From assembly GCF_014651995.1 (NCBI RefSeq), contig NZ_BMXY01000001.1, positions 620,001 through 684,000 on the forward strand: a stretch of DNA of 64,000 nucleotides. Direction: 5' to 3'. Made by a program: the position numbers and the translations under genes. Source of the DNA: Cognatilysobacter xinjiangensis. Its GTDB lineage: Bacteria > Pseudomonadota > Gammaproteobacteria > Xanthomonadales > Xanthomonadaceae. The notes under the pieces were generated by a model. That model saw nothing but the letters and a program-made list of their open reading frames with translations. It searched no databases and was not told the DNA's origin. Shown here piece after piece: positions 42,014 to 50,361 of this stretch; the stretch's first letter is position 1, and the number at the start of each line of letters is the position of its first letter.

Positions 42014-43601
42014 GGCGGACTTTCCGCAAGCCGTGCCCGCCGTGTCCGTCCAGACCGCTCCGTTCGCTCCGTCCACGCCCGTCGCCATCCGCCAGGACGA
42101 CCTGATCCAGTCCGTCGCCGACGCGTTGCAGTACATCAGCTACTACCACCCGGTCGACTACATCAAGGCGCTGACGGCCGCGTACGAGCGCGAGCAGTCG
42201 CCCGCCGCGCGCGACGCGATGGCACAGATCCTCATCAACTCGCGCATGTGTGCCGAGGGGCGCCGGCCGATCTGCCAGGACACCGGCATCGTCACCGTGT
42301 TCCTCGACGTCGGCATGGACGTGCGCTGGGACGGCGCGACGATGTCCGTCGAGGATATGGTCAACGAGGGCGTGCGCCGCGCATACCTGAATCCCGACAA
42401 CGTGCTGCGCGCCAGCGTACTGGCCGACCCCGCGGGTAAGCGTGCCAACACGCGTGACAACACGCCGGCCGTGATCCACATGAAGCTCGTGCCGGGCAAT
42501 ACGGTGCACGTCACCGTCGCCGCGAAGGGCGGCGGCTCGGAGGCGAAGTCGAAGTTCGCGATGCTCAACCCGTCCGACTCCATCGTCGACTGGGTGCTCA
42601 AGACCGTGCCGACCATGGGCGCCGGCTGGTGCCCGCCGGGCATGCTCGGCATCGGCATCGGCGGCACCGCCGAGAAGGCGATGCAGCTCGCGAAGGAAGT
42701 GTTGATGGAGCCGGTCGACATCCAGGACCTCATCGCGCGCGGCCCGACCAACCGCATCGAGGAGCTGCGCCTGGAGCTCTACGACAAGGTCAACGCGCTC
42801 GGCATCGGCGCGCAGGGCCTCGGCGGCCTCACCACCGTGCTCGACGTCAAGATCAAGGATTACCCGACGCACGCGGCCAACCTGCCGGTGGCGATCATCC
42901 CGAACTGCGCGGCGACGCGGCATGCGCACTTCACGCTCGACGGCTCCGGCCCGGCGCATCTCGAGCCGCCATCGCTGGAGGACTGGCCGAAGCTGACCTA
43001 CGACGCCAGCGCCGGCCGCCGCGTCGATCTCGACACGATCACGCGGGAGGACGTCGCCAGCTGGAAGCCGGGCGAGGTGCTGCTGCTCAACGGCAGGCTG
43101 CTCACCGGCCGCGACGCCGCGCACAAGCGCATGGTCGACATGCTCAATCGCGGCGAGACGCTGCCGGTCGATCTCGCCGGCCGCTTCATCTACTACGTCG
43201 GCCCGGTCGACCCGGTGCGCGACGAGGTCGTCGGCCCCGCGGGCCCGACGACCGCCACGCGCATGGACAAGTTCACCGACCAGGTGCTCGACCAGACCGG
43301 GCTTCTGGGCATGGTCGGCAAGGCCGAGCGCGGCCCGGTCGCCATCGAGGCGATCCGCAAGCACCGCTCGGCCTACCTGATGGCGGTCGGCGGCGCGGCA
43401 TATCTCGTGTCGAAGGCGATCAAGGCCTCGCGCGTCGTCGCCTTCGAGGACCTCGGGATGGAAGCGATCTACGAGTTCACCGTGCGCGACATGCCGGTGA
43501 CCGTGGCCGTCGATTCGAATGGCACGTCGGTGCACGCCACCGGACCGCGCGAATGGCAGGCGCGGATCGGCAAGATCCCGGTGGTGGTCGAGCCCGCCTG
43601 A
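42012..43601 (+). CDS. fumA: Fumarate hydratase class I ([4Fe-4S])
   Basis: This TCA-cycle enzyme interconverts fumarate and malate with an oxygen-sensitive [4Fe-4S] cluster. The 529-residue product has RRPICQDTGIVTVFLD (first cluster Cys), PTMGAGWCPPGMLGIGIGG (second), IPNCAATRHAHF (third) and the C-terminal beta domain GPVDPVRDEVVGPAGPTTATRMDKF. The length is close to E. coli FumA/B (548). The start is uncertain: ATG 42012 lies within a -10-like TAAAAT, so GTG 42033 or 42042 may be the true start; conserved sequence begins at RQDDLIQSVADAL. A UUCG-loop terminator follows. It stands apart from the sdh genes but belongs to the same cycle. Confidence 0.95.
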   Translation: MADFPQAVPAVSVQTAPFAPSTPVAIRQDDLIQSVADALQYISYYHPVDYIKALTAAYEREQSPAARDAMAQILINSRMCAEGRRPICQDTGIVTVFLDVGMDVRWDGATMSVEDMVNEGVRRAYLNPDNVLRASVLADPAGKRANTRDNTPAVIHMKLVPGNTVHVTVAAKGGGSEAKSKFAMLNPSDSIVDWVLKTVPTMGAGWCPPGMLGIGIGGTAEKAMQLAKEVLMEPVDIQDLIARGPTNRIEELRLELYDKVNALGIGAQGLGGLTTVLDVKIKDYPTHAANLPVAIIPNCAATRHAHFTLDGSGPAHLEPPSLEDWPKLTYDASAGRRVDLDTITREDVASWKPGEVLLLNGRLLTGRDAAHKRMVDMLNRGETLPVDLAGRFIYYVGPVDPVRDEVVGPAGPTTATRMDKFTDQVLDQTGLLGMVGKAERGPVAIEAIRKHRSAYLMAVGGAAYLVSKAIKASRVVAFEDLGMEAIYEFTVRDMPVTVAVDSNGTSVHATGPREWQARIGKIPVVVEPA

Positions 43602-43607
43602 TGCGAT

Positions 43608-43635
43608 GACGATGCCCGGTTCGCCGGGCATCGTC
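43608..43635. terminator. Bidirectional terminator between fumarase and patatin genes
   Basis: GACGATGCCCGG pairs perfectly with CCGGGCATCGTC (12 bp) around TTCG, between convergent stops at 43601 and 43647. T runs are short on both sides, but the stem is very stable. Confidence 0.75.
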
Positions 43636-43646
43636 GTATTCGGGTG

Positions 43647-44603
43647 TCAGATGCGCTGGGCGAGCGCCGCCAGCATGCGCTGCGTCGTCGACTGCGCGAC
43701 GTAGTCCTCCGCCAGCCGTTCCAGCGCCGCAATGTTGGTGTCGCTGACGTCGTCGAGGTCATCAAGCCCGATGGTCAGCGGCGCCTGCATGCGGAAGTAG
43801 CCGTCGCCGACGACGTGCCGGGCGATGTAGTCCACCGACTCCGCGTTGCCGTCGAACAGCACGTCGATGATCGGGATCGCCCATTCGACCGCGCCCCATT
43901 CGCGCGCCGAGCGCAGGTCGATCGGGCGGGTGCGCTCGCCGCTGCCGATCGATGCGACGACGAGGTCGCGCGTGCCCTGGACCTTGGCGTCCTTGCGCAG
44001 CGCCTCGGCGATCGCGCAGGCGGTGGGGTTGTTGGCGACGATGCCGCCATCGATGAGCGCGCAGTCGCGGCCTTCGACACGAAGCGGATGCGCGGGGAAG
44101 TAGGTGGGCGCCGCGGCGGTGGCGCGGCAGACGTCTCGCACGCGGAGGTCGGCGTGCTCGTGCTTGAAGCTCTTGAAGATCACCGGGCTGCGGCTGATGG
44201 TGTCGTAGCTGGTCACCAGCGTCGGCACGCGGCAATCGCCGAGGCGTGCGTCGCCGAACACGTCGGCCAGCACTGCTTCGAGCCCGCGGCCGTCGTAGCG
44301 CGGCGCCGACGGGCCATCGCTGAGAAGGCGCGTCGCGCGCGACCACAGGCGGCGTGCCATGCCCGGGAAGATCTCGTGCCGCTGCGTCTGGTAAAGCCCG
44401 GCAAGCAGGTCCGGCGGATGCCCGAGTGCGAGCCCGCAGGCGATCAGGCCGCCGGTCGAGCTGCCGGCGAACAGGTCGAAGCTGGCGGGGATCGCGGGTT
44501 TGCCGGCCGCGCCGAGTGCGGCGTCGACGGCCGCCAGCCAGCGGCAGCTGACGATGCCGCGGATGCCGCCGCCGTCGAGGGAAAGGATGCGTCGCAGGTC
44601 CAT
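43647..44603 (-). CDS. Patatin-like phospholipase
   Basis: This 318-residue lipid acyl hydrolase has a Ser-Asp dyad. The oxyanion motif LSLDGGGIRG lies at residues 7-16, the nucleophile Ser in FAGSSTGGLIACGLALG and the catalytic Asp in ALIDGGIVANNPT. The ATG at 44603 follows a perfect AAGGAGG. It should release fatty acids from phospholipids in the cytosol or at the inner membrane. It lies 53 bp after the BON-MscS gene on the same strand, downstream of cardiolipin synthase, so the three probably form a membrane-lipid transcription unit. No CD-NTase or other defence genes are near, so a CapV-like role is not supported. Confidence 0.9.
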   Translation of the reverse strand: MDLRRILSLDGGGIRGIVSCRWLAAVDAALGAAGKPAIPASFDLFAGSSTGGLIACGLALGHPPDLLAGLYQTQRHEIFPGMARRLWSRATRLLSDGPSAPRYDGRGLEAVLADVFGDARLGDCRVPTLVTSYDTISRSPVIFKSFKHEHADLRVRDVCRATAAAPTYFPAHPLRVEGRDCALIDGGIVANNPTACAIAEALRKDAKVQGTRDLVVASIGSGERTRPIDLRSAREWGAVEWAIPIIDVLFDGNAESVDYIARHVVGDGYFRMQAPLTIGLDDLDDVSDTNIAALERLAEDYVAQSTTQRMLAALAQRI

Positions 44604-44656
44604 GGCGTCCTCCTTGATGCCGAGCCTGCGCGGTCCGCGTCGCAGCGGCTGCGAGG

Positions 44657-45976
44657 CTAAATGAGGTTTTCGTCGTCGTGCGCGGCCCGCTGCGCGCTGA
44701 CCTGCGCGTCGATGTCGCGATTGACGGATGTATCGCCGCAGTCGGTCGGCTCGGTCGGGGTCGGCGCCTCCATCTCCATGCCGATGCGGTGCGCGACGCC
44801 CGCCGGCAGCGGCGCGGTGAACAGGTACTGCACCGGTCGCGGGCCGTCGATCTGCGCCTTCTCGAAGGAGGACTTCACCGCGCGGATGGCCTCGCTGCGG
44901 ACCTTGCCCATGTCGCTCTCGCGCTGGTTCACCCAGGCCTGGAACTTCAGCTGGATGCCGCCGTTGGTGTAGCTGTCGACCGCCCAAGACGGCGCGGGGT
45001 CGGCAAGCACGCCCGGGGTCTGCATGAGCTGCGCGACCGCGGCTTCCTGGGCCTCGCGAATCGACTCGTTGGTATCGATGATCATCGCGAACTCGAATCG
45101 CCGCGTCGCATTCTGCGAGTAGTTGCTGACCACCGACTTGAAGACGATCGCGTTCGGCACCGCCACCTGCACGCCGTCGAACGTCATCAGCAGCGTGTGG
45201 CGCGAGGTCAGCGCGACCACCTTGCCTTCGTACTTGTCCACCAGGATGTGGTCGCCCGGCGAGAAGCCGCGGCGCAGGCTCAGCAGGATGCCGGCGACGT
45301 AGTTCTCGGCGATGTCGCGGAAGGCGAAGCCGAGCGCGATGCCGGCCACGCCGGCCGAACCGAGCAGGGCGCCCACCACGGCCGTGGCTTCCAGCAGGTC
45401 GAGCGCGATCAGCAGGCCGACCAGCAGGATCGCCCAGCTCACGATGCGCGCGACCAGCGAATCGATGTATGGGTTGTTCGCGCTCAGCCGCGACAGGTGG
45501 ATGCGCCGGCTGATCGCGCGGCCGACGCGCCACGCGAGGAAAACGATCAATGCGGCGACCAGCAGCAGCGGCAGCTTGGCAACCAACCCGAACAGCTTGC
45601 CGTAGACCTGCTGCAGCGCGAGATGCAGGCGCTTGCCGACGCCGCCGGCGATCTCGATGCGGTTGTCGACCGAGGCCACGCCCTTCTGCTGCGCGGCGAT
45701 CTGCTCGGCATGCGCGCGGTCGTCCGGGTCGCCGACCTCGCCATCTAGGCGCACCACGCCGTTCTCGGCGGTCACCACGATGCCGTCGTAGCCCGGCACC
45801 GCGTGCAGCCGCGAGGCGACGTGCCGCGCGAGCTGCGTGTCGACGGCGCCGGGCGCGGAAGCCGCCTTCGCACCGGCGGCCTGCGCGAGCAGGGCGTCGT
45901 CCTGCGCGGCCGCGGCGAACGTGACGAGGATCAGGCAGCAGGCAAGCAGGAATCGGACGACTGGGCGCAACGGCAC
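44657..45976 (-). CDS. BON-domain mechanosensitive channel (MscS family)
   Basis: This 439-residue inner-membrane channel has a signal peptide (VVRFLLACCLILVTFAAAAQ), a periplasmic BON domain (about residues 45-110, HAVPGYDGIVVTAENGVVRL), three or so membrane helices and the MscS pore/beta region (GALLGSAGVAGIALGFAFRD, FSPGDHILVDKYEGKVV, TFDGVQVAVPNAIVFKSVVSNYS). A charged C-terminal tail follows. The start is GTG 45976, supported by GAGG seven bases upstream and a 14-bp gap after cls; a longer frame exists but overlaps cls. It releases solutes on osmotic downshock by family knowledge. The BON domain probably contacts lipid or envelope. Confidence 0.9.
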   Translation of the reverse strand: MPLRPVVRFLLACCLILVTFAAAAQDDALLAQAAGAKAASAPGAVDTQLARHVASRLHAVPGYDGIVVTAENGVVRLDGEVGDPDDRAHAEQIAAQQKGVASVDNRIEIAGGVGKRLHLALQQVYGKLFGLVAKLPLLLVAALIVFLAWRVGRAISRRIHLSRLSANNPYIDSLVARIVSWAILLVGLLIALDLLEATAVVGALLGSAGVAGIALGFAFRDIAENYVAGILLSLRRGFSPGDHILVDKYEGKVVALTSRHTLLMTFDGVQVAVPNAIVFKSVVSNYSQNATRRFEFAMIIDTNESIREAQEAAVAQLMQTPGVLADPAPSWAVDSYTNGGIQLKFQAWVNQRESDMGKVRSEAIRAVKSSFEKAQIDGPRPVQYLFTAPLPAGVAHRIGMEMEAPTPTEPTDCGDTSVNRDIDAQVSAQRAAHDDENLI

Positions 45977-45990
45977 TCGGCTACCTCGGG

Positions 45991-47289
45991 CTACAGCTGC
46001 GACTTGATCGGCAGCAGGAACATCTCGGACAGGCGTTCGGTCCACGGGCGCTGGCGCCACATCTGCAGGGTGTAGGGCTTGGCCCGCTGCAGGTCGCGCT
46101 CGAACGTGGCCGTCATCTGCTCGGCGAAGCCGCGATGGTAGACGTTCAGGCTCGCCTCGTCGTTGAGCCGGAACGAGCGGATATCGAAATTCGTCGAGCC
46201 CAGCGACACCATGTAGTTGTCAACGACGAGCAGCTTCACGTGCAGCATCGTCGGCTGGTAGACGTGGATCTCGATGCCGGCCTCCAGCAGCGGGCCCCAT
46301 TCGCGCTTGGAGGCGATGCGCACCGTCTCCGAGTCGATGTGCGGCCCGGGCAGCAGCAGGCGCACGCGCACGCCGCGCTTGCGGGCGGCCAGCAGCGCCT
46401 TGGTGACGAGCTCGTCGGGGACGAAGTATGAAGCCTCGAGATCGATCGTCTGCTCGGCGGCGGCGATCGCCAGCAGGTACATCAGGTGCATGCTCTCGCT
46501 GCCGCCGGCGGGCGAGGCGATGAACATGTGCGCGTCCATGTCGCCCGCCACGGTCTGCGGCGGAAAGTACGCCTCGCCGTTGAGCACCGTGCCGGTGGAC
46601 TTGATCCAGTTGTCGTTGAATGCGGCCTGGATCTGCGCGACGACCGGCCCCTCGATGCGGAAGTGCATGTCGCGCCAGTGGTCCGGGTCCTGCGAGTGGC
46701 CCATCCACTGGTCCGCGATGCCCACGCCGCCGGTGAAGCCGAGCCGCCCGTCGATGACGAGCAGCTTGCGGTGCGTGCGGTTGTTCATGCGGCCCAGGTT
46801 GTACCAGTGCAGCGGCCGGTAGCGCTGCACGTTCACGCCCGCGTCCTCCATCGACTTGAGCAGCGACTGGTCCATCTTGATGCTGCCGGCCCAGTCGATG
46901 GTGACGTTCACTTCGACGCCGGCGCGGGCACGCTCGGCGAGGGCGGCGGTCATCTTCTGGGCGATGTCGCCGGACCAGTAGATGTAGGTCTCGAAGGTGA
47001 TCGTGCGCTTGGCGCCGCGGATCGCCTCGATCATGGCGGGGAAGATCTCGTCGCCGTCGTTGAGCGCCTCGACCTTGTTGCCCGGCACGATCGACGGGCC
47101 GAGCATGACGCCCATCTCGCGCAGGAACTGCGGGTCGGCGGTGCCGTAGGCGTGGTTGATGCGGCGCTCGAGCTTCTTTTCCGGCGTCGCGAAGTTCATC
47201 GCGATCACGGCGACGAAAAGCGTTGCCAGCGCCGTCAGGGCGATGGTCCAGATCATCCGGCGGCGACTCCAGTTCGGTCGGAACTTCAT
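45991..47289 (-). CDS. cls: Cardiolipin synthase (phospholipase D type)
   Basis: This 432-residue membrane enzyme joins phosphatidylglycerols, or related lipids, to make cardiolipin. One N-terminal membrane helix (residues 10-32) is followed by two HKD motifs, THRKLLVIDGRLGFTGGVG and LHVKLLVVDNYMVSLGSTNFD, the paired catalytic centres of PLD enzymes. It is most like the ClsA/ClsB type. The ATG at 47289 starts MKFRPNWSRRR. The next gene, mscS, begins 14 bp after the stop, so they are surely co-transcribed. Cardiolipin synthesis beside a tension-gated channel and a phospholipase points to membrane homeostasis. Confidence 0.93.
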   Translation of the reverse strand: MKFRPNWSRRRMIWTIALTALATLFVAVIAMNFATPEKKLERRINHAYGTADPQFLREMGVMLGPSIVPGNKVEALNDGDEIFPAMIEAIRGAKRTITFETYIYWSGDIAQKMTAALAERARAGVEVNVTIDWAGSIKMDQSLLKSMEDAGVNVQRYRPLHWYNLGRMNNRTHRKLLVIDGRLGFTGGVGIADQWMGHSQDPDHWRDMHFRIEGPVVAQIQAAFNDNWIKSTGTVLNGEAYFPPQTVAGDMDAHMFIASPAGGSESMHLMYLLAIAAAEQTIDLEASYFVPDELVTKALLAARKRGVRVRLLLPGPHIDSETVRIASKREWGPLLEAGIEIHVYQPTMLHVKLLVVDNYMVSLGSTNFDIRSFRLNDEASLNVYHRGFAEQMTATFERDLQRAKPYTLQMWRQRPWTERLSEMFLLPIKSQL

Positions 47290-47335
47290 TCACCCGTGAC
47301 TGTGTACGGCCGCTTCGCAAGCGGGCGTGAAGCCG

Positions 47336-47851
47336 TCACGCGCCGCGGTTCGCCACCCAGACGATCGCAAAGTAGCCGAGCATCGCGAACGCGATTCCAA
47401 GCTTCAGCACCGTGCCCAGTAGAAGGCCCATCCAGGTCCCCGCGCCGACACGCGTGGCATGGCCCATGTCCTCGGTGCGCAGGCGACGCCGATGCAGCAG
47501 CTCCCCGATTACCGCACCCACGAACGGCCCGACGAAGATTCCGATGAAGCCCGCGAACAGGCCGGCAAAGGTGCCTATGGTCGCGCCCAGCAGTGCCAAC
47601 CGGCTCGCACCGACCTTCTTCGCGCCCAGCGCCGTTGCCAGCAGGTCGACCGCGAACGAGAGCAGCGTGAGCACGGCGAGCAGGCCGAGCGTCCACACGC
47701 CCACATGCTGGAACCCATCGGCCCATGCCGCGAGCAGCAGGCCGCCGAAGACCAGCGGAATGCCAGGCAGGGCGGGCAGGATGGTGCCGGCGATGCCTGC
47801 GATGACGAGCAGCACGGCGAGTACGGTCCACAGCAGGCTCAGGTCGGTCAC
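47336..47851 (-). CDS. DUF456 membrane protein
   Basis: This 171-residue protein has about four to five helices with the DUF456 pattern: GIAGTILPALPGIPLVFGGLLLAAWADGF, a long hydrophobic stretch, and a Gly-rich segment GATIGTFAGLFAGFIGIFVGPFVGA resembling glycine-zipper helices. The GTG at 47851 is preferred because GGAG lies six bases upstream and homology starts there; ATG 47878 would add nine residues. It lies 46 bp before cls on the same strand and may belong to that unit. The function is unknown. Confidence 0.85.
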   Translation of the reverse strand: MTDLSLLWTVLAVLLVIAGIAGTILPALPGIPLVFGGLLLAAWADGFQHVGVWTLGLLAVLTLLSFAVDLLATALGAKKVGASRLALLGATIGTFAGLFAGFIGIFVGPFVGAVIGELLHRRRLRTEDMGHATRVGAGTWMGLLLGTVLKLGIAFAMLGYFAIVWVANRGA

Positions 47852-47911
47852 GGTCGGCTCCGGTGATGGAGCGGCCATTCTGTCCCATCCGGGGTGGCCG
47901 ACGCCGCAAAT

Positions 47912-47939
47912 GGAAAGCCCGGCCGGGGCCGGGCTTTCC
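47912..47939 (-). terminator. Terminator after the aspzincin protease gene
   Basis: GGAAAGCCCGGCC and its exact complement GGCCGGGCTTTCC form a 28-base perfect palindrome whose hairpin follows the stop at 47958. On the minus strand it is followed by ATTTGCGG. Confidence 0.8.
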
Positions 47940-47957
47940 GGAGCCGATCGCGACGGC

Positions 47958-49061
47958 TTACTTCAGCGCGGGATTGTTCTCCGCGAAGTACTCGTGGTTG
48001 TCGGCGTTGTCCAGCGCCTGCGTCGGGTTCGACGCCGCCAGGCTCTTGGCGCCGGACTGTCCGTAGACATGGTCGTCGGTGCCCGCCACGACGTTGAAGT
48101 GGCTCATTTCGTGGATCAGCGTGCCGGCCTTGGAGTCGGTGCCGGTGAGCGGGGCGGACCAGAACGCCCTGCAGACGAAGATCTCGTAGGGGCGGGTCGG
48201 GTAGACGTAGGCGTAGTAGTTCTGGTTGCAGCCGCAGTTGATGGTGATCTGGCCGCCGCTCTGGTCGATCGCCTTGTCGATGTTGACGAAGTGCTGGCGT
48301 GCCGTGGAATAGCGCGACGACGTGTACGACCCGAACCATGTCGTGTAGCGCGAGCCGGTGGTGCCGGCGTTGAGGTAGCCCTTCGCGTTCTCGGCATAGG
48401 TGCGGGCGGAGTTCACTGCGCTGCCCGCCGTGCTGATCTGCGAGGTCGAACAGCCCACGTAGCTCACGCCGTTGACCGCCGTCGCGCCGACGCTGGGCTT
48501 CGCGCGTGCGGCCAGCGTGCGTGCGCCGCCGAGCTGGTCGGTGCCGTCCACCCAAAGCCGCAGCGGGGCACTCTGCGCGGTCATCGGCAGGCCGTTCGCG
48601 GCCATCAGCATCTCGCCGCTCGACATCGACGCGTGCTGCAGCGGCGACGCGTACGCCACCGTGTACTGCCCGCTGCGCGACATGTCGTAGAAGGCCGACA
48701 GGTCGACGCTGGTGCGGTACGTCTGCCCCGGGCGCAGGATCACGAAGTCCGCCGCGCTCGGCAGGCCGCGCTTGATCATCGGGCCCTCGTAGCCGACCTC
48801 CTCGCCGTCACGGGTGACGCGGAAGACATCGGCTTGCAGGTACTGCGAGGGCAGCTGCCAGGTCGGCACGCGGACCGTATGACCGCTGGTATTGGTCACC
48901 TCGATGTCGACGGCGCCGAGGAAGGACGACTGCTGTGTCGAGGCGACGATCGCCACGCGCAGCGGGTTCAGGCGGGCGGGTTGCACCGACGCGTCGGCAG
49001 CGCTCAGTGCGAGTCCGGCCAGCAGCACGCTGCCGGCGGCGATCAGGGGCAGGCGGTTCAT
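47958..49061 (-). CDS. Secreted M35-type (aspzincin) metalloendopeptidase
   Basis: This 367-residue exported zinc protease has a signal peptide (NRLPLIAAGSVLLAGLALSAADA), then a beta-rich prodomain to about residue 190. The catalytic domain carries the zinc motif LIHEMSHFNVVAGTDDHVYG, HExxH plus the GTxDxxYG that supplies the aspzincin Asp ligand. Cysteines (YVGCST, NCGCNQ, FVCRAFW) suggest disulfides. It is closest to peptidyl-Lys metalloendopeptidases / deuterolysins, better known from fungi but found in predatory, proteolytic bacteria such as Lysobacter and myxobacteria. The ATG at 49061 starts the signal peptide. It has its own terminator. Confidence 0.92.
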   Translation of the reverse strand: MNRLPLIAAGSVLLAGLALSAADASVQPARLNPLRVAIVASTQQSSFLGAVDIEVTNTSGHTVRVPTWQLPSQYLQADVFRVTRDGEEVGYEGPMIKRGLPSAADFVILRPGQTYRTSVDLSAFYDMSRSGQYTVAYASPLQHASMSSGEMLMAANGLPMTAQSAPLRLWVDGTDQLGGARTLAARAKPSVGATAVNGVSYVGCSTSQISTAGSAVNSARTYAENAKGYLNAGTTGSRYTTWFGSYTSSRYSTARQHFVNIDKAIDQSGGQITINCGCNQNYYAYVYPTRPYEIFVCRAFWSAPLTGTDSKAGTLIHEMSHFNVVAGTDDHVYGQSGAKSLAASNPTQALDNADNHEYFAENNPALK

Positions 49062-49177
49062 CTAGACCTCGGGGGAGTGGTCCGTCCGGATTGGACGGGC
49101 CGACGTTACGCCCGGGGCTGCCCGGATGCATGGCGCGTCGCAACAAACGACAAACGGCGCCGGGACCGGACACGAAA

Positions 49178-49199
49178 GCGGCCCCGTCTCCGGGACCGC
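49178..49199 (-). terminator. Terminator after the glycine-zipper lipoprotein gene
   Basis: On the minus strand GCGGTCCC pairs with GGGGCCGC (one wobble) around a 6-nt loop, followed by TTTCG. It lies 25 nt after the stop at 49225. Confidence 0.5.
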
Positions 49200-49224
49200 C
49201 TCATCGGACTGTGATACGGGTCGC

Positions 49225-49704
49225 TCAGCGGACCACGGCGCGGCCGTTGTAGACGCGGACCGCCGCGCCCTCGCGGATGCCACCCAGGTCGTTCTGGGTG
49301 ACGACGGTGGTACGGCCGTCGTCCATGCGGACGTAGACGTTGTAGGTCCGGCCGTCGTTCATGTTGCGCTGGATGGCGGCGCCGGCGACCGCGCCCGCGG
49401 CCGCGCCGGCCACCGTCGCGGTGTTGCGGCGGCCCGAACTTGAATCGTTGGCGAGCGTGCGACCCGCGGCCGCACCGACCAGGCCACCGATGACCGCGCC
49501 GGTCGCGCCCGAACTCGGCGCCGTACCGGTGCCGACCTGTTCGATACGCGTCACCACGCCGCAGTCGTAGCAGGTGCCGTAGGCGCTGCCGGTGCTGCCG
49601 TAGCCGTAGCCGCCGCCGTAACCGGTGCCGGCGGTGGTCGCGCAGCCGGCCAGGGCGATCGAGGCGGCGGCCGCGAGGCCCATCATTCGCAGGGAGGTAT
49701 TCAT
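49225..49704 (-). CDS. Glycine-zipper outer-membrane lipoprotein (SlyB/17-kDa antigen type)
   Basis: This 159-residue lipoprotein has the lipobox AASIALAGCATTA. A Gly/Tyr-rich stretch follows, then a glycine-zipper hairpin (GATGAVIGGLVGAAAGRTL and ATVAGAAAGAVAGAA) and a C-terminal segment (YVRMDDGRTTVVTQNDLG, GAAVRVYNGR) typical of the SlyB/Pcp group. Such proteins sit in the outer membrane and help envelope integrity under stress. The ATG at 49704 is set by the signal peptide. A second glycine-zipper protein without a lipobox is encoded at 52303. Confidence 0.88.
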   Translation of the reverse strand: MNTSLRMMGLAAAASIALAGCATTAGTGYGGGYGYGSTGSAYGTCYDCGVVTRIEQVGTGTAPSSGATGAVIGGLVGAAAGRTLANDSSSGRRNTATVAGAAAGAVAGAAIQRNMNDGRTYNVYVRMDDGRTTVVTQNDLGGIREGAAVRVYNGRAVVR

Positions 49705-49824
49705 CGGGCGCTCCAGTTGATCGTGGCGGACCAAGGCGGTCGCCTTGCACGCCGGATGCTGGGAGCGCTGCGGTGAATGGCGTATCAAGCGCGCGCGGCG
49801 GTGTTCAGCCGCCGGCGGGCTGCG

Positions 49825-50268
49825 TCACTGGTTCGTGTAGCGATGGCAGCCTTCGCAGGCCTCGCCGATCTTCGCCGCAGCGGTCTGTACCGCGCCGCAG
49901 GCCATCGGCGGCGCCGCGAGCGATGCATCGATCGCGGCGCGCAGGTCGCTGGCGTACTTCGCGAACTTCTCGTCGTCGCGCATGTCGGCAAACGCGGGCT
50001 CGATGTCGTTCGAAACCACGCGTAGTGCCTGCAGGTGCGGCAGCACGTCGGTGGCCGCGCAGCGGTTCTGCACGACGTTCTGCTTGAGCGCGCGCATGTG
50101 GGCGCTCATGACGTGCATCACCGCTTCGGGATACGGGTCGTGGCGCTGCTGGATCGCGCGCATCACCATCACGCTGGCGACGGCGCCCACGACGAGTCCG
50201 AGCAGCGCCATGAACAGGTAGCGGGAACCATTGCCGCGTCTGGCGGGGGCGGGGGCGGGCGCGTTCAC
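49825..50268 (-). CDS. Membrane-anchored c-type cytochrome (class II-like)
   Basis: The 147-residue product has one membrane helix (about residues 18-38, FMALLGLVVGAVASVMVM) and a helical periplasmic domain ending in CEGCHRYTNQ. The CxxCH heme site at residues 138-142, five residues from the end, is the placement seen in cytochrome c' and related four-helix c556-type cytochromes. A single heme c is thus expected on the periplasmic side. The start is taken as GTG 50268, since upstream codons reach into the tcdA promoter; the ribosome site is weak. Its redox partner is not evident. It is divergent from tcdA. Confidence 0.75.
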   Translation of the reverse strand: MNAPAPAPARRGNGSRYLFMALLGLVVGAVASVMVMRAIQQRHDPYPEAVMHVMSAHMRALKQNVVQNRCAATDVLPHLQALRVVSNDIEPAFADMRDDEKFAKYASDLRAAIDASLAAPPMACGAVQTAAAKIGEACEGCHRYTNQ

Positions 50269-50349
50269 GTCGTTCTCGGTCCTGTGCGGCGGAGTTGCCG
50301 CGACCTTAACACGCGGTCCGCGAGGCCCCGGCACGGCGGGCGCGACACT

Positions 50350-50355
50350 TAGAAT
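50350..50355 (+). promoter_or_regulatory. -10 element of tcdA, leaderless-type start
   Basis: TAGAAT matches five of six consensus bases and is followed by six bases (GACGCG) and the ATG at 50362. There is no Shine-Dalgarno. Confidence 0.5.
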
Positions 50356-50361
50356 GACGCG

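Noticed and set aside
43647..44603. Patatin gene as a CBASS-type antiviral effector (CapV-like)
   Set aside because: No cyclic-nucleotide synthase or other defence gene is adjacent; the neighbours are membrane-lipid and channel genes.
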